From Rhizoclosmatium globosum (Eukaryota > Chytridiomycota > Chytridiomycetes > Chytridiales > Chytriomycetaceae), in NCBI GenBank assembly GCA_002104985.1, contig MCGO01000088.1:1-64000 (forward strand): a stretch of DNA of 64,000 nucleotides, written 5' to 3'. Positions 1-12,623 of the stretch are shown here, piece by piece. The notes under the pieces were generated by a model, which had not been told where the DNA came from, did no database searches, and saw only the letters and a list, made by a program, of their open reading frames with translations. Numbering within the stretch: the first letter of the stretch is position 1; each line of letters begins with the position of its first letter. The position numbers and the translations under genes were made by a program.

Positions 1-1580
1 AGCGTCGTCGCTCGAACAGTCGTCGGTTGGTCGTTGGTTTTGAGTGAAGAAAAACGAATAGAGTTTTGGATGTGGGAGGAAGGTACCTTCTTTCGAATCT
101 GTCGTCGTTCGTTGGGCCCTTGTTCTTGTCGCTCCAATGTCTACTGGAGTTTAAGCCGGTGTTTGGGATATAAGTGCCGCAGGCCATACAGCAGAAACCA
201 GACAACGGCACCAGTTTGCGACGGAGAGCGAGAGGATTTCGAGCAACTTTCGACAGTTGGGTACTTTTGACAAGAGGTTTTCAAAGGTGTTCGGGATCCG
301 TCCGCCCAACAACAAACAACGGAGGTTTCGAAAGACGAAGGAGCAGCGTTTCCTTCCCTCGGGTGGGTTCGAGTGAATCCTAATATAGTTATATTGAGTT
401 TGGTGCTCTCCCGAGCTTTATTATACAGTGATCATACGATTAACAATAATGAAATGAAGGCTATGGGTGGCCAAAGCTCTGGGTTGAGCTATCACTGGAT
501 AAACCAGCGATCTTCGCAACGAGTTGCGAGAAAGTGAATGAGTGTTCACATATACTTTACCATGTCTAGTAGAGGTCACAGCGGCCATCATCCCCATAAT
601 GAGGTGAGGCCCCCAAATGTCACGACTTGCGGGGTCTTTTCGCCGGTATCTTCCCGGCAGCGCTCCTCATCCCTCGCTTGTAGCCGCCAATTTCACCAGA
701 ACTGTAAGCAACAGTTCCGATGGCCCCGGACGTCGCCACTACAAGCCATGAGGACTCGAGCACTATACCTGCATCAACATCTAAAAGAGAAAACTAACAG
801 TAATGATGGGATAGAAACATAAAACAACAATAAAGAAAGATAACAACGGCACCGCCTCGCACTCACCTTTACACTCACCTTGCAATCTGTTGTTGGTTCT
901 CCTAACCACAAAACTTGCCATCTTGATGACCACTAGAGCACCATCGAGACTTGCACTTGCACCACCTTGCTCTCGTTCCGGTCCGTTGTGATCCACCCGA
1001 ATATCCTTTCCTGGGACCGCGGTACTTGCTACTCAGTTGGTTGATCTTTACACATTCCCGACTGGACAGCTTGAATCGCTTGCTCATCGGCACCAAGGAG
1101 CTTGACCAGTCGCCTCTGTATATCCGTTTTAGGGACCCGCGCCTTGGTTTCTCCTAGCCCAGAGTCTGGAGAGAGTGGTGTAGTACTGGCTTGCATACCA
1201 CTGGTTGGGGGTGCTTGTTAGGATTTCACACACGCCGGTGTTCTATCCCCTTGACCATGGAGCCGTGGTTGGGCCGGTTCCCAAGGGTACTATCCCTCCG
1301 TTCGGGAAAGAGCCCCATGGTGAAAAGAGGTTCCTGGCCTGGATTGACTTGCTTTCCCAGCGAACTGGCAACTGTTGTCTGGCAGCAACCTGGTTGGGTT
1401 CTAGGGACGGGTTGTCCTCAGCCGGCATCCAGACTTGAATCGATCATGTCCTAATGATCCACAGACAAGTGGCCTCTGGAATGCCTCAAAGAGACCTGTT
1501 GGCTCTACAGTCTACTGTTGTCTTTTTGAGGGAACTTTCTGTTTTATTTTTGCAAAACCAATTTGCTATCAAGTAACATG
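1..1580. other. unassigned region
   Basis: No reading frame here resembles a family I recognise. Open frames are all under 100 codons and overlap one another. The minus strand around 900-1157 has a short open stretch with ordinary amino-acid composition that could be an exon of an unidentified gene, but I see no domain and no convincing chain of splice sites. The 5' exons of the membrane protein at 1.6-2.5 kb could also lie here. Confidence 0.3.
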
Positions 1581-1598
1581 TCCTGACACTCAAAGAAA

Positions 1599-2555
1599 TT
1601 GAGTAGCCACTCAAATAAGAAAGGTTCGGCTTCCTGTACCCCTTCCGACAAACTTCGAAATTGCCGAAATGTAAATTATCCAAACTCCTTGTCAGGAACT
1701 CCTGACAAAATCATAAAGCGCGGAAAGGACATAACCTTCAAAACGTTTTGCACACCGATAAATATATCACTTCTTGGCGGGAACGCGTCTCTGTGTGGGT
1801 TGTATATATCAAAAGGGATTCAGAAGTCGCGCGGTCTTATGATTCCTTGGGGCACGTTGTATACATTCAGCGAGTTTTTCGTGCCGGCGGCGGAAATCTG
1901 TTACATCATATACTCATACACTCGAAGCTCGAAGGTATCTGGGTTTAGTAAAGCTGCGAAATGGAGGTTATGGATTGTTGTTCTTGTTTGCCCGGTATTT
2001 CTGTTTGCGCCAACTTACAGCGCGCTTTATGGACAGTTCTCTGCGAATCCAAAATCAAACGACACAGGCAGTTTCGAGAATAATCTTGGATTTATTTTTA
2101 ATAGTGTATCGGGACTGACTGTATGTCTTCTCGACGCTGTGTTTATTGCAATCTTTCTGCGTGGTCTTAAGAAGACACATGAACATGGGGAACACCAGAA
2201 CCCAGAGTTGCAAGCGATATCAATGTATGGCATTTACGCATGTTCCTGTTGCTTCTTGTCCCTGTTTCTATACGTGGTCAGCACGTTCTTGCCAACTGTT
2301 GAATCAAGTGAGCTTGTATTAACGGCGTCTCAAGGGTGCTTTACTGTTGTTTTTCTTATTTTACTTGTCATGAAAATCAAGACAGCAAGCTTGCGAGTTC
2401 TCAGGGCTTCTATATCCTACGCGCGCCCATCAGACGCAATACGTCCATCCGACGTTACACGCGGGGTAACAGCGGCGGCTGCTTCAGCCAAGTCTTTGGA
2501 ATTCATTTACACCACACCTGTAGCACTCATGATAACAGCAAGCACAAATAAATAA
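1599..2555 (+). CDS. multi-pass membrane protein, 3' portion
   Basis: The open frame has no ATG at its 5' end, so this is probably the last exon or exons of a larger gene; the first in-frame Met is near 1841 (MIPWGTLYTF). Hydrophobic segments are visible at roughly codons 50-68, 76-98, 126-146, 170-190, 208-232 and 240-262, separated by short loops. This is consistent with the C-terminal half of a polytopic protein, possibly seven-helix, with a short Ser/Ala-rich cytosolic tail. No signature of a specific receptor or transporter family was recognised. The 3' end is followed by AT-rich sequence and is convergent with ornithine decarboxylase 150 bp downstream. Confidence 0.55.
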   Translation: MSSHSNKKGSASCTPSDKLRNCRNVNYPNSLSGTPDKIIKRGKDITFKTFCTPINISLLGGNASLCGLYISKGIQKSRGLMIPWGTLYTFSEFFVPAAEICYIIYSYTRSSKVSGFSKAAKWRLWIVVLVCPVFLFAPTYSALYGQFSANPKSNDTGSFENNLGFIFNSVSGLTVCLLDAVFIAIFLRGLKKTHEHGEHQNPELQAISMYGIYACSCCFLSLFLYVVSTFLPTVESSELVLTASQGCFTVVFLILLVMKIKTASLRVLRASISYARPSDAIRPSDVTRGVTAAAASAKSLEFIYTTPVALMITASTNK

Positions 2556-2702
2556 AATGAGCTCTAAACTCTGTTTTAATTGAAAGCTATAAAATGAATC
2601 CCAATAAAAAAAGTAAATAGTAAGCAGCCCCCATAAAAACGTTACTTCAACTCCATAGAGCGAAAAAACAACAATTCAAAACAATTCAAAACAACAAAAA
2701 CA

Positions 2703-4192
2703 TCAGTTGTGGCCCTTGTAAGTGTTGGTGTAAAGGATAACAGTCTTCTTGAATCCGTTGAAACGAGAAGCAGCAGCAAGAGTGTAAGCACCCATGTTGT
2801 CAAAGTACATCCAGTCACCAACGTTCAACTCAGGAAGGGAACCCTCCTTGGTGATACAGTCGATAGAGTCACAGGTTGGACCCCAAATGGAGCAAGGGTA
2901 CTCTGGCTCAGTCGTCTCAGCACCAAACATGAAGGTTCCGTTCTTGGCAAGAACACGAGGAGTACAGATTTGGTGGTCGAAAGTGATACAGTTGAAGGAT
3001 CCGTACATTCCATCGTTGATGTAGTACATGAAGGCTGGGTGGTCGTTGGCGGAGGTTGGGGCTTGGACGGCGACTTCACCGCTGACAAGGTCCTCGACGT
3101 TCTTGACGTCTCTGGAGACGGCACGTCTCGCAACAACGTTGACAGCCAAAGTGAAGGCAGAGGCAGCGTAGTAACGTCCTGGTTCAGCAATTACACGAAT
3201 GTGGGATGGGATCAAGTCGTCAATGGCTGGACGGAGAACAGAGACAATCTCCTTGAAGGTCAAACCAGAGGCCCCGTTACATGGGAATCCACCACCAATG
3301 TCCAACATGGAGAACTCGAATCCAAAATCCTTGGCAACCTCAATGACACCAGCCGCGGCCTTGACGGCGTCACCAAAGACCTGAGCGTCAAAGCACCCAG
3401 AACCAACGTGGAAGGAAACACCAATCACGTTCAATTCGAGGTCCTTGGCAACCTGCAACAAAGATGGAACGATAGCAGGTGGAGCACCAAACTTGAGTCC
3501 TAAGTTGCAAAGGGAACGGGAACCGTCAGATCCAAGGATACGAACAACAAGTTGAGCATTTGGCATATGCTGCTTGATTTTGCGAAGCTCATCAGCATTG
3601 TCAAAAGTCATCATGTGGACACCCTTGGCCGCAGCGTAACGAATGTGAGAAGTCTGCTTGCATGGGTTGGCATAAATAATTTTGGATGGGTCAACTCCAT
3701 ATTCCAAGGCAGTCTCAATCTCGGTTCTGGAAGCACAGTCGAAACCGGTTCCCAAAGTAGCAAGAGTCTTAATAACCATTGGGTCAGGACAGCACTTCAT
3801 CTGTTACGAAGAACAAGGCGTCAGCAAATACCTGTTAATCAATTAACATTAAAAATACGTACAGCATAGAAGGGCTCAACACGAGGAAGCATCTCCTTCC
3901 ATTGGATGTGCTGACGAATGACTTCGCCCATATCTCCAACAAAGAAAGCATCCTCCTCATCCACATTATCAGGGACACTGTAATACGAGTCCATCTTCTC
4001 TTTCATGACCGCAGCGACAGAGTCGGTGCGGGTAGCAAGAGCCGAGTGAACATCTTCGCGCAAAGTCGTAACTGACTGGACGGATCCAGGAGTTTTGACA
4101 GTGGCGGCAGCAACGTCTTTAGAGATACCCAGGATTTCAGTACGAGCGGTAAGGTCGTTGATTTCAACGTTAAGCTGAACAGTGTCTCTCAT
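2703..4192 (-). CDS. SPE1: ornithine decarboxylase
   Basis: PLP-dependent decarboxylation of ornithine to putrescine, the first step of polyamine synthesis (EC 4.1.1.17), cytosolic. There are two exons: 4192-3863 (start MRDTVQ) and 3800-2703, joined through a GT-AG intron of 62 nt so that FYA meets MKCCPDP, restoring the PFYAxK motif whose Lys forms the Schiff base with PLP. Other hallmarks are [16 protein letters not shown], the phosphate-site [19 protein letters not shown] and the active-site Cys in WGPTCDSID. Total 475 residues, a normal length for fungal ODC. The N-terminal extension before the barrel is typical of fungi. I found no antizyme gene in the window. The long spaced 5' region suggests a leader of several hundred nt, as in other ODC genes, but its introns were not resolved. 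Confidence 0.96.
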
Positions 4193-5270
4193 CAAATTTG
4201 AACAAGGAAAAGGGCCACGAGTAGTAGTGGTAGCAGTCGTTTGGAGAACGCTTTGTAAGAATAGCAGATTGCTGATTTAAGCAATGAAGTAGTAGTGCCG
4301 CAGAGGTGGAGGCTCTGTTAAGAGGTAGAAAAAAAAGAAAAGTGTTATGGTCTTGTTCAGGAGTGGTGTGGGGAAAAAGAGAAAGAACTCACCAGGCGGC
4401 AAGATCCCGTTAAGGACGCGACTGTTAGGAGAACAATAGTTAGGTATTGTGCATTGAAAGGAGCTGCTGGGGTGGGAAGGGCACAGAAATTGTTCCAAAA
4501 TTGGAACAAGACAGGCAGCAGCATTGTCTCCTCGCGCCACCCTCCTTCCTCCTTCCTCCTAGTAAAACACACTACTACTCACCTTTGTGGGTTTTCTGAA
4601 GAGATTTTCTAGCAGGCGCTGTGGGTGGTTCCCTCAGCGCAGAACAGAGTTGAGCGGCGGAGGCCGAAGGGGAGTAGCTGACTGCTTTTGATTGAAAGGA
4701 GTCAGAGTTTGAGGCCGAGGTGCTAACGAGACCAGTCGACGTCAAAGAAGGAGTGAGAAGAAGAGGCGGTGGGGCTCGGGTCGGAGACGAGGCTGTTGTT
4801 TGAAAGCGAGGGTGGGCTTTCGAAAAGGTGTTTCGTGAAGAAAAACTGGTGTTGAAAATTTGATGGCCTGTGTGAATGTCGTCAAAAGCAATTGCAAATT
4901 GTGGAAATTTTCCGATGGTGAAAGGGCCATCCACTGGTAACATCAAACGCCACAGTCAGTTGCAGCTGTCACTCGTGTTTTACATCATGAAACAATGTCG
5001 ACTCCATCAGCATATCACACAACGACATAATGTTGAAACTTCAATTGAAAAACAGTAGAGGGTCGTCTACAAAATAATGTCAAAGAGTGCAAAACCTTGT
5101 TTACATATTGCATTTCATCAAGACACCTCATCCAAGGCTGAAAGAAAGGGAGAAAAACTGCGCCTCCAAAAGCCGCCAACCCTCCAAACCAACAATGAGA
5201 GAGCTGAAAACGAGTGAAATAACAGCACAAGTGCGTTTATAATTAGTATTTGCCTCAGGAAGTAACATAA
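4193..5270. other. intergenic region and probable ODC leader
   Basis: About 1.1 kb lies between the ODC start codon and the first LRRC51 exon. It contains pyrimidine/purine-skewed runs and short frames on the minus strand (4277-4946), none with recognisable protein content. It most likely holds the ODC promoter, 5' leader and leader introns. The promoter of LRRC51 would lie at its right end. Confidence 0.35.
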
Positions 5271-5280
5271 CTACTTGGAG

Positions 5281-6056
5281 CAGCTCAAAAAGAACGCTGT
5301 TTCAACGATCGCAGCACAATGGCAAGTCGTGCCAAAGACTCCCCTCGACTACTCCTTCAAAGAAATCAGCAACGTTACAGGTACACAGAACAAGTACTGA
5401 CAACTCCGCGCGACTAACGTCACAATACCTCAGAAATAACAACCGAAGAGTCCCACAGGAGACATGAGGTCAGGCTTTGTAAATCTCCTCACTTCCAACT
5501 CCCATAACCTCACATGCACACATCCCTTGTAGCTTCCCTACGGCGCAGGAATAAAATCCATAACAACCGCGATCCGATTGCCAAATAACCACTTGGAAAC
5601 CCTCGACAACTTATTCACTCTTTCCGCAAAAATAGTCGAGAGCCCACTACACATTGCTTGGATTGATTTATCATTCAATAATCTCAAAGTCATCGACAAG
5701 GTATCCCATTTTATTACGCGATGGAGGCACATGATCGATTGTCAGTCCTAATGTTCCAAAAATAACTTGTGTAGGAGCTGCTCCAATTCCCAACCTTGAG
5801 CACGTTGTACCTACACGCGAATGAAATTTCAGATCTTTCTGAAATCGATAAATTGGTTGCGTTGGACCGTCTTCGCACGTTGACGCTACATGGAAACCCA
5901 GTTGAAAACTCCAAAGGATATCGCCAGTACACAATCTCTCGCCTTATTACACTGAAGCATCTGGATTTCTGCGCAATCACGAAACAGGACAAGAAGATTG
6001 CGAAAGCGTATTTGGATTATTGTGAACGCAAGAAGGTGGGTGGAGGAGACGAATGA
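5281..6056 (+). CDS. LRRC51: LRRC51-like leucine-rich repeat protein
   Basis: Leucine-rich repeat protein of the LRRC51 family, a small protein conserved in organisms with motile cilia. Exon pieces read in order: PKTPLDYSFKEISNV (about 5338-5380), EITTEESHRRHE (about 5433-5468), AIRLPNNHLETLDNL through IAWIDLSFNNLKVIDK (to 5699), then FPTLSTLYLHANEI, LRTLTLHGNPVENSKGYRQY and DFCAITKQDKKIA to the stop. The family hallmarks PPLDYSF, WIDLSFN, LYLHGN, LTLHGNP-GYRQY and VTKQDR are all present in order. The first exon and start codon are not resolved: the frame is closed by a stop just upstream of 5264, so an ATG-bearing exon must be spliced in. Convergent with TPI (83 bp between stops). Confidence 0.85.
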
Positions 6057-6138
6057 TTGCAATCTTCAATAAAAACATAACATGATACCTTATCCAAAAA
6101 TGATGTTTTTAAGTTTATTGAAAATGCTCGAGAAGATT

Positions 6139-7178
<1,040 letters not shown>

Positions 7179-7410
7179 TGTTGTGTTGTGTGAGTGTTTT
7201 GGGGGTTGATTTTTTGGTGAAGGGATCCGACGACACCCGATGCATTATGACTCAAGCTCATGGCCTTCCATCCTCGTTGTAACGATGCTAGAAGAATTTA
7301 ATGTTATTTACTCTTTTCGTAGCGTTCTACATTTATCCATTAGTTTAACCTCTCTCTTTCTTTTTCTTTTTGTCTTCAGACCAAGTCCACGTTAAACAAA
7401 CCAACCACGA

Positions 7411-10286
7411 ATGAAGTACAACATCCAAGTGATTGGCAGTGCAACAATCGACACGCGAGCCTCTGTCGCAGTCGTGTTTGATTCGCAGCGATACCTGTTC
7501 AACTGCGGCGGTAACTTGTTTCGCTGAACCACCAACGAACCAACCAACCAACTCTTCTCTCGCCCAAAAAAAGAGGGAACGCAGCGCTTTCTCAACGACC
7601 GATCGCGCACGTGTTCGGCCGTGTCCGGAGCAAAGACCCGCAATCTGTTCTTCACTCGGAATGCCTGGATGTGCATTGGCGGGCTGCCCGGAATGATTCT
7701 GACGCTGGCCGATGCGGGTGGGAAGGGAATGGTTCTGCGGTGATTCCCCCCCTTCAATCTGCTCTAGGAACCTGCTAATGTATCTGCAGAGGACCCCCGG
7801 GCTTCACACACTCTCTCGCCGCAATGCGACAATTCCTGTACCGTCCCCAACTACCCGTCCAAGTAAAGGAGTACTCTCTCGAATCAGTCGATGCAGACTA
7901 TCACGACGAAAACTTGACTGTGAAGCCCGTGTTCTTGTCCCCTTCTCCTTCAAAGTCAAACGACACACTCATCAACTCAAATGGAAAACGGATTCAACTG
8001 GGAACGGATAAACGCGCATTGCAACTTCGCACGGAAGAAACTATCCTCGGCCAGATGTTTACAAACTCGCCTGGTCCACCGGTTACTCCTTTATACACTG
8101 GGAAGAAACAAAGGAAACTGCATCAACAGAGAAATCGTCATCAACCATTGAACCTGGGAAAAGCGGTCACCCACTCGCGGACGCGGGTAGAAGATCTGCG
8201 ACAGCCAACGATACAGAACGATTGAGAACCAACCGCCTAGATCCCTGTGAACGAAGCGATACAGTCATTGCATACCTCTGCAAAGGACCGAAAGTATTGG
8301 GGAAGTTTGATATCGCTGCTGCTGTCGCTCTTGGATTCCAAGAGGTCCCATGTATGGAGCATTGACGAAAGGAAATGCAGTGACGTTGGCAGATGGACGT
8401 GTTATTCAGCCAGAGCAGTGTGCTAGTCCTCCGAAGCCTGGTGCTGTAAGGACTAGAATTGAATCTGTTCGTATCGCTTAACCCTCATTCATGTGTTAGA
8501 TGTTTATCATTATCGATGTGCCTTCTGTGGATTACATTCCTTCAATCCAATCCAACCTATCACTCCAAGCTGCCTCACACAAAAGCAACCCGATTCAATG
8601 CATCGTCCACCTTCTGGTGAGGTGTTCTTGATCATCAAGGTTACAAAGACTGGATGAATTCTTTCGGGGATGAATGTCAGGTATGCGATATTCATTCATT
8701 CCGTAGGCGTTTTTCTGATGGAAATTCAATAGCACATTGTTTCGAGTGTGGACCACAACCCTCAAGAGCTCGTACTTCATTCGACAGCTCGCATTCAACA
8801 CGACTTGAATTACGCCGAGAACGCCGTGTTCCCGCTGCCTTATTTTACAAATGAAGCGAAAGTACCACTCTCTAAAGGTAGAACCTACCCCAATTTAAAC
8901 CAAATTTCTCACATGAAACAGTTCCAAACCTTCCAAAGTTGGCTGCACCTTCACGGCCTTTGCTCAGCTACCAGTTTGAACCTAAGGCATTGTTGGACTC
9001 GACAGCAGTCGAGCCCTTTGCGATGAAAAAATCTGATTCGGTGTCGGAGGAAACTGTGGCGAAATTTAAAAAGGAAGCGGACGCTGTTCGTGCATCTCAT
9101 GTCTTTGGAGACCCCTTTAGACCGTTAGATAACAAGGATATGATTTGTGTGCCGTTGGGAACTGGAGCCGCTATTCCCGGAAAGTACAGAAATGGTATGA
9201 AGTGTGTTATTCTATTTTCCAACACAACTCTAACTCCACTTTCAAATATAGTCAGTTCCACATACCTCCGTTTCTCAACTGGCGGAATCTTTCTTGACGC
9301 CGGTGAAGGAACTCTCGCTCAATTCTATAGACATTACGGCCTTGAAACAGATGCAGAGTTACGTCAACTGCGATGCATTTTCGTTTCGCATTTGCATGCG
9401 GATCATCACTTGGGTGCTATCAATATTCTCCAACGAGCGTATCAACTACGACGGATACGCTGGACACGGATCCGATTTGTGTGGTTGGACCAACACGGTA
9501 TTTGACTTGGTTGAGTGAATACTCGGACGTTGAGGAATTCGGGTTCAACAAACTCGTACTCGTAGATTCAAAAGATTTGATGAAGGACAATAACTGGAAC
9601 AGGTATGTTATCTCATCTCTGCGTTATTGTAACCAACCTTCAAAACACGAATAGGATCCAAAAGCTAAAGGAAGTAACGAAAACAACACAATTCCAAACC
9701 CTCCTCGTAAAACACTGTGCAGCTGCATACGCAGTCGTTATAACCCACGAATCCGGAATCAAAGTCGCTTTTTCAGGAGACTGTCGCCCCTCGAACCAAT
9801 TCGTCGAAGTCGGCAAAGACTCCACCCTCGTGATCCATGAAGCCACAATGGACGAAGACAAGAAAGCAGAAGCGATCGAAAAGAACCATTGCACAACAAA
9901 CGAGGCAATCGACATTGCAAAGAGGTAAACCCTGCCTCTCCACCTCCCTTCCACCCCCAACTAACAAACACACAACCAGAATGTCCGCCAAAAACCTCCT
10001 CCTAACCCATTTCTCCCAACGCTACCCAAAACTCCCCCGCCTCGACATGAAATCCCATTCTGCCTCCACAGACACACTCTCAATCGGCGTTGCATTCGAC
10101 TCCATGCGTGTGCGGGTGAGTGAGTTTCATCAGTTGCAGACGCTGTATGGGCCGTTGAATACGCTTTGGGGGCGGGTTGTGCAGGAGGAGGAGATGGATG
10201 TTTTGGAGGGGGTTAGTGTTTCTGGGGGTGGCGGTGGTTGGTTGACGATGTTATTGAATAAAGTCGTGTTTGATTTCGTATGTTGA
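7411..10286 (+). CDS. TRZ1: tRNase Z, long form (ELAC2/Trz1-like)
   Basis: Metallo-beta-lactamase endonuclease that removes 3' trailers of pre-tRNAs, acting in nucleus and/or mitochondrion. The N-terminal half begins MKYNIQVIGSATIDTRA and contains EGTQRFLNDR and GGLPGMILTLAD; the linker carries GKFDIAAAVALGF-RGPMYGALTKG and TLADGRVIQPE; the catalytic half has PLGTGAAIPGKYRN (PxKxRN loop), LDAGEGT, the metal-binding HLHADHHLG, FSGDCRPS and HEATMDEDK (HEAT motif), and ends with LLTHFSQRYPK. At least eight exons. Apparent one-base frameshifts occur near 8099, 8337, 8600-8640 and 9430; between them the family alignment continues. Downstream of HFSQRYPK the C-terminal region is normal for the family. 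Confidence 0.93.
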
Positions 10287-10337
10287 ATGGAAAGGAACGT
10301 AGGGGGATGGAATGTGGTTGGGCCTTGGATGGATATT

Positions 10338-10421
10338 GTCTGTTTGTTCAAATCGGATTTTTGCGTCTTTTTGATCGATCGATCAAAAAGGACGCAAAAT
10401 CGATTTTGAACAAAACAGACA
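10338..10421. repeat. long imperfect inverted repeat 3' of tRNase Z
   Basis: Left arm 10338-10380 begins TGTCTGTTTGTTCAAA and right arm 10381-10421 ends TTGAACAAAACAGACA. The arms meet at a GATCGATCGATC centre with almost no loop, and only a few mismatches and one-base gaps break the pairing. It lies about 50 bp past the tRNase Z stop codon. It could form an RNA hairpin in the 3' UTR or a DNA cruciform, or be a remnant of a palindromic element. Confidence 0.85.
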
Positions 10422-10701
10422 TAGTTCTGAAAAAATTATGGAGTGTTGGGATGGGCCTGGGATTCAGAGTTGGTTACACAACGTAACGAAAGCTTAATGT
10501 GCGTTAAGATTTTGCAAGGAGCTATTAGAAAGATTGCATTTGCGCTTGAGACATGAATAGAGGTGCGGGGACTTGTCAAAGTACTATGACAAATGGTTCA
10601 AGGTGCACCTCTGTCAATTTTTATCCAGGCTCTGTCCAGGCTCCATCCGAAACTCAAGTATAAGTATACGTTGAAGTACGCCTCCCTTGCAACAATCAAA
10701 G

Positions 10702-12206
10702 ATGAAGCTCTTTTTTGTTTGTGCCCTCGCCGCCGCATTTACATCTGCTGCAGAAGTTCCAATTGACGTCTCAGCTTGCAAAGCATCTGCCTCTGGAACT
10801 TACCAAAGTGGTCTCAAGCTGCCAAGTTTCACCATCCCAGATTCCACAAAATCAGAAGCAAGATTCTCGATTATTGATAAGGACTTGATTCAAGATCAAT
10901 CCTTCAGTGTGTCCGACACATGTGCGGTATTAGTTGCTGGATCGGTAGCACATGACGATACCAATTTGGCTTGTGTCTTTACTGTCGATTTTGGAGGATG
11001 TCAATCCAAGGAGTAAGTGAAAGTGACGATGAACTGGATGAGAGTGACTGAGACTACCATAAAATCAGGTTGACATTGAGCTCCTCGCTTACCACACCCG
11101 AAAAGATTGCTCTCACTGCCAGTGAACCTATTGATCTGAGCATTGTCGGAACTGTGTTAGATTCAAGTCTCAAGGTCAAGGAGAATCAAGAACAAGGTGC
11201 TTTGCAAATCATCTCCAACGTGATTTCCGTTGATGTGAATGACAACTCGAAAGTCCAAGAGAAAGTTTCCTTCACTGTTTTACATCCCAAAACTTCGGAT
11301 GTCGCGGGTAATTCCATTACGTACTACCGTGACTCTGACTCAAGAATTGATGGTGCCAATACATCTCCTCAAGTACTTTTCATTGGCGATAATGTTGCGG
11401 TGAAGGATTTCACCCTTTCAGGCCTGGACTGTTCTTCAAGTGCGGTTGGTGACTTGAACATCAATCTCTACTCATGTTTAACCGGTTTGGATGCGACAGA
11501 CGTCGGATCTGGGAAGAAGGGATGTACAACTGCTAATTCTTACACTATTACCTTCGTGAAGGCAGCTGCGGCCTCCGTTGTGAACGGACAATGTACCTTC
11601 AACGTCGTGCTTCAGAAGTCACTGACTCTTAGCAGCGATGCTAAAGGCGACATCGAATTTGGTTCTGACGTGACATGGACTTTGGGGGGCTCCAGTGATC
11701 CAAAAGTTGAAATCACCTCCCTGACTATTCAAAAAGACACCGATTTAACTGCCACCACAATCCATTCTTCTTGTTTTGGAGATGCTAACGGAGTGGTAAC
11801 CGGGGGCCTGCCTGTAGTCGCCAACGGAGACCAAGTCAAGTTACACATTGATGTCAACACTGTTCCCTTCAATGGCCCTTGTCAAAGTCTTTCGGACCTT
11901 GCTATTTTCAGTACTGGTACCTACACCATCACGTTTAACTACAAAGCAAAGTCTGTTCGTCGCGATTTGAATGGCCGTGAAGTTCCAACCATCACTTCTG
12001 GAAGCACCAAGGGTACTATTACAATTCCAGCCGCCGCCGGTGTCAGTGTTGGAACCATTGTCGGTTCCACCGTTGGTTCTGTCGCCGCCGTTGCCTTGAT
12101 CGCCGTCGGTGCCATTGTCATCCGTCGCCGCAACTTGCAAAAGCGTGCTGCCGCTATCAAGGAATCCGAAGTCCTTGTCGCCCAGGAGTTTGTCGCCTCC
12201 GCTTAA
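10702..12206 (+). CDS. secreted type I membrane protein, SCxGDANG family, copy 1
   Basis: Function unknown. It begins with a clear signal peptide (MKLFFVCALAAAFTSAAEV), followed by a Ser/Thr-rich, beta-rich ectodomain with paired cysteines, one intron at about 11014-11068, and near the C terminus a hydrophobic helix (VGSTVGSVAAVALIAVGAIV) followed by RRRNLQKR, so a type I membrane topology is expected. The motif SSCFGDANG near codon 350 of the spliced protein is followed by SDLAIFSTGTYTITFNY and RRDLNGREV. The same layout recurs in two other genes of this window (17.3-18.7 kb plus strand; 21.3-22.95 kb minus strand), defining a local paralogous family. No known adhesin domain was recognised. 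Confidence 0.85.
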
Positions 12207-12623
12207 AGTGGAAACTGAGCTTCCTGTTCAAATCCTCGTTTCTAGTTTGAAAATTCATTTGATTGAGTATCTTTTTTTCTTTGGTGTTGTTTCTTGACAA
12301 CTCTGCTTCTTCGGTTTTTGGTCATTTCTTTGTTCTGAAGACTGTTTCGAATAAAGTATGAATATTAGTTCCTACACTTTACCGATTTTCCAATACTCAA
12401 GGAGCTTGACATGCACTGAATTAAAACAAACACGCATCAAAAGGTTGGCGACGATAAGATGTGCAGGTCTTATGTATCATCCATTCTCAGTCACAACGTA
12501 AGGAAAGCTGTAGATATTGTTAATTCACATCAAAATGATGTATGTAACAAGATATGCATTTATTTCTTCAACAGACAAACATTCCAACAAAATACCACGT
12601 TCCTCAAAACGTCAACCGCCTCT
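12207..12623. other. intergenic, convergent 3' ends
   Basis: About 420 bp between the stops of the secreted protein and the minus-strand proline-rich gene. It contains T-rich sequence after 12260 and an AATAAA at about 12349, consistent with a poly(A) signal for the upstream gene. No gene seen. Confidence 0.6.

Noticed and set aside
2709..3503. 264-codon open frame opposite ornithine decarboxylase
   Set aside because: Shadow of strongly biased ODC codons; composition has no protein-family features.
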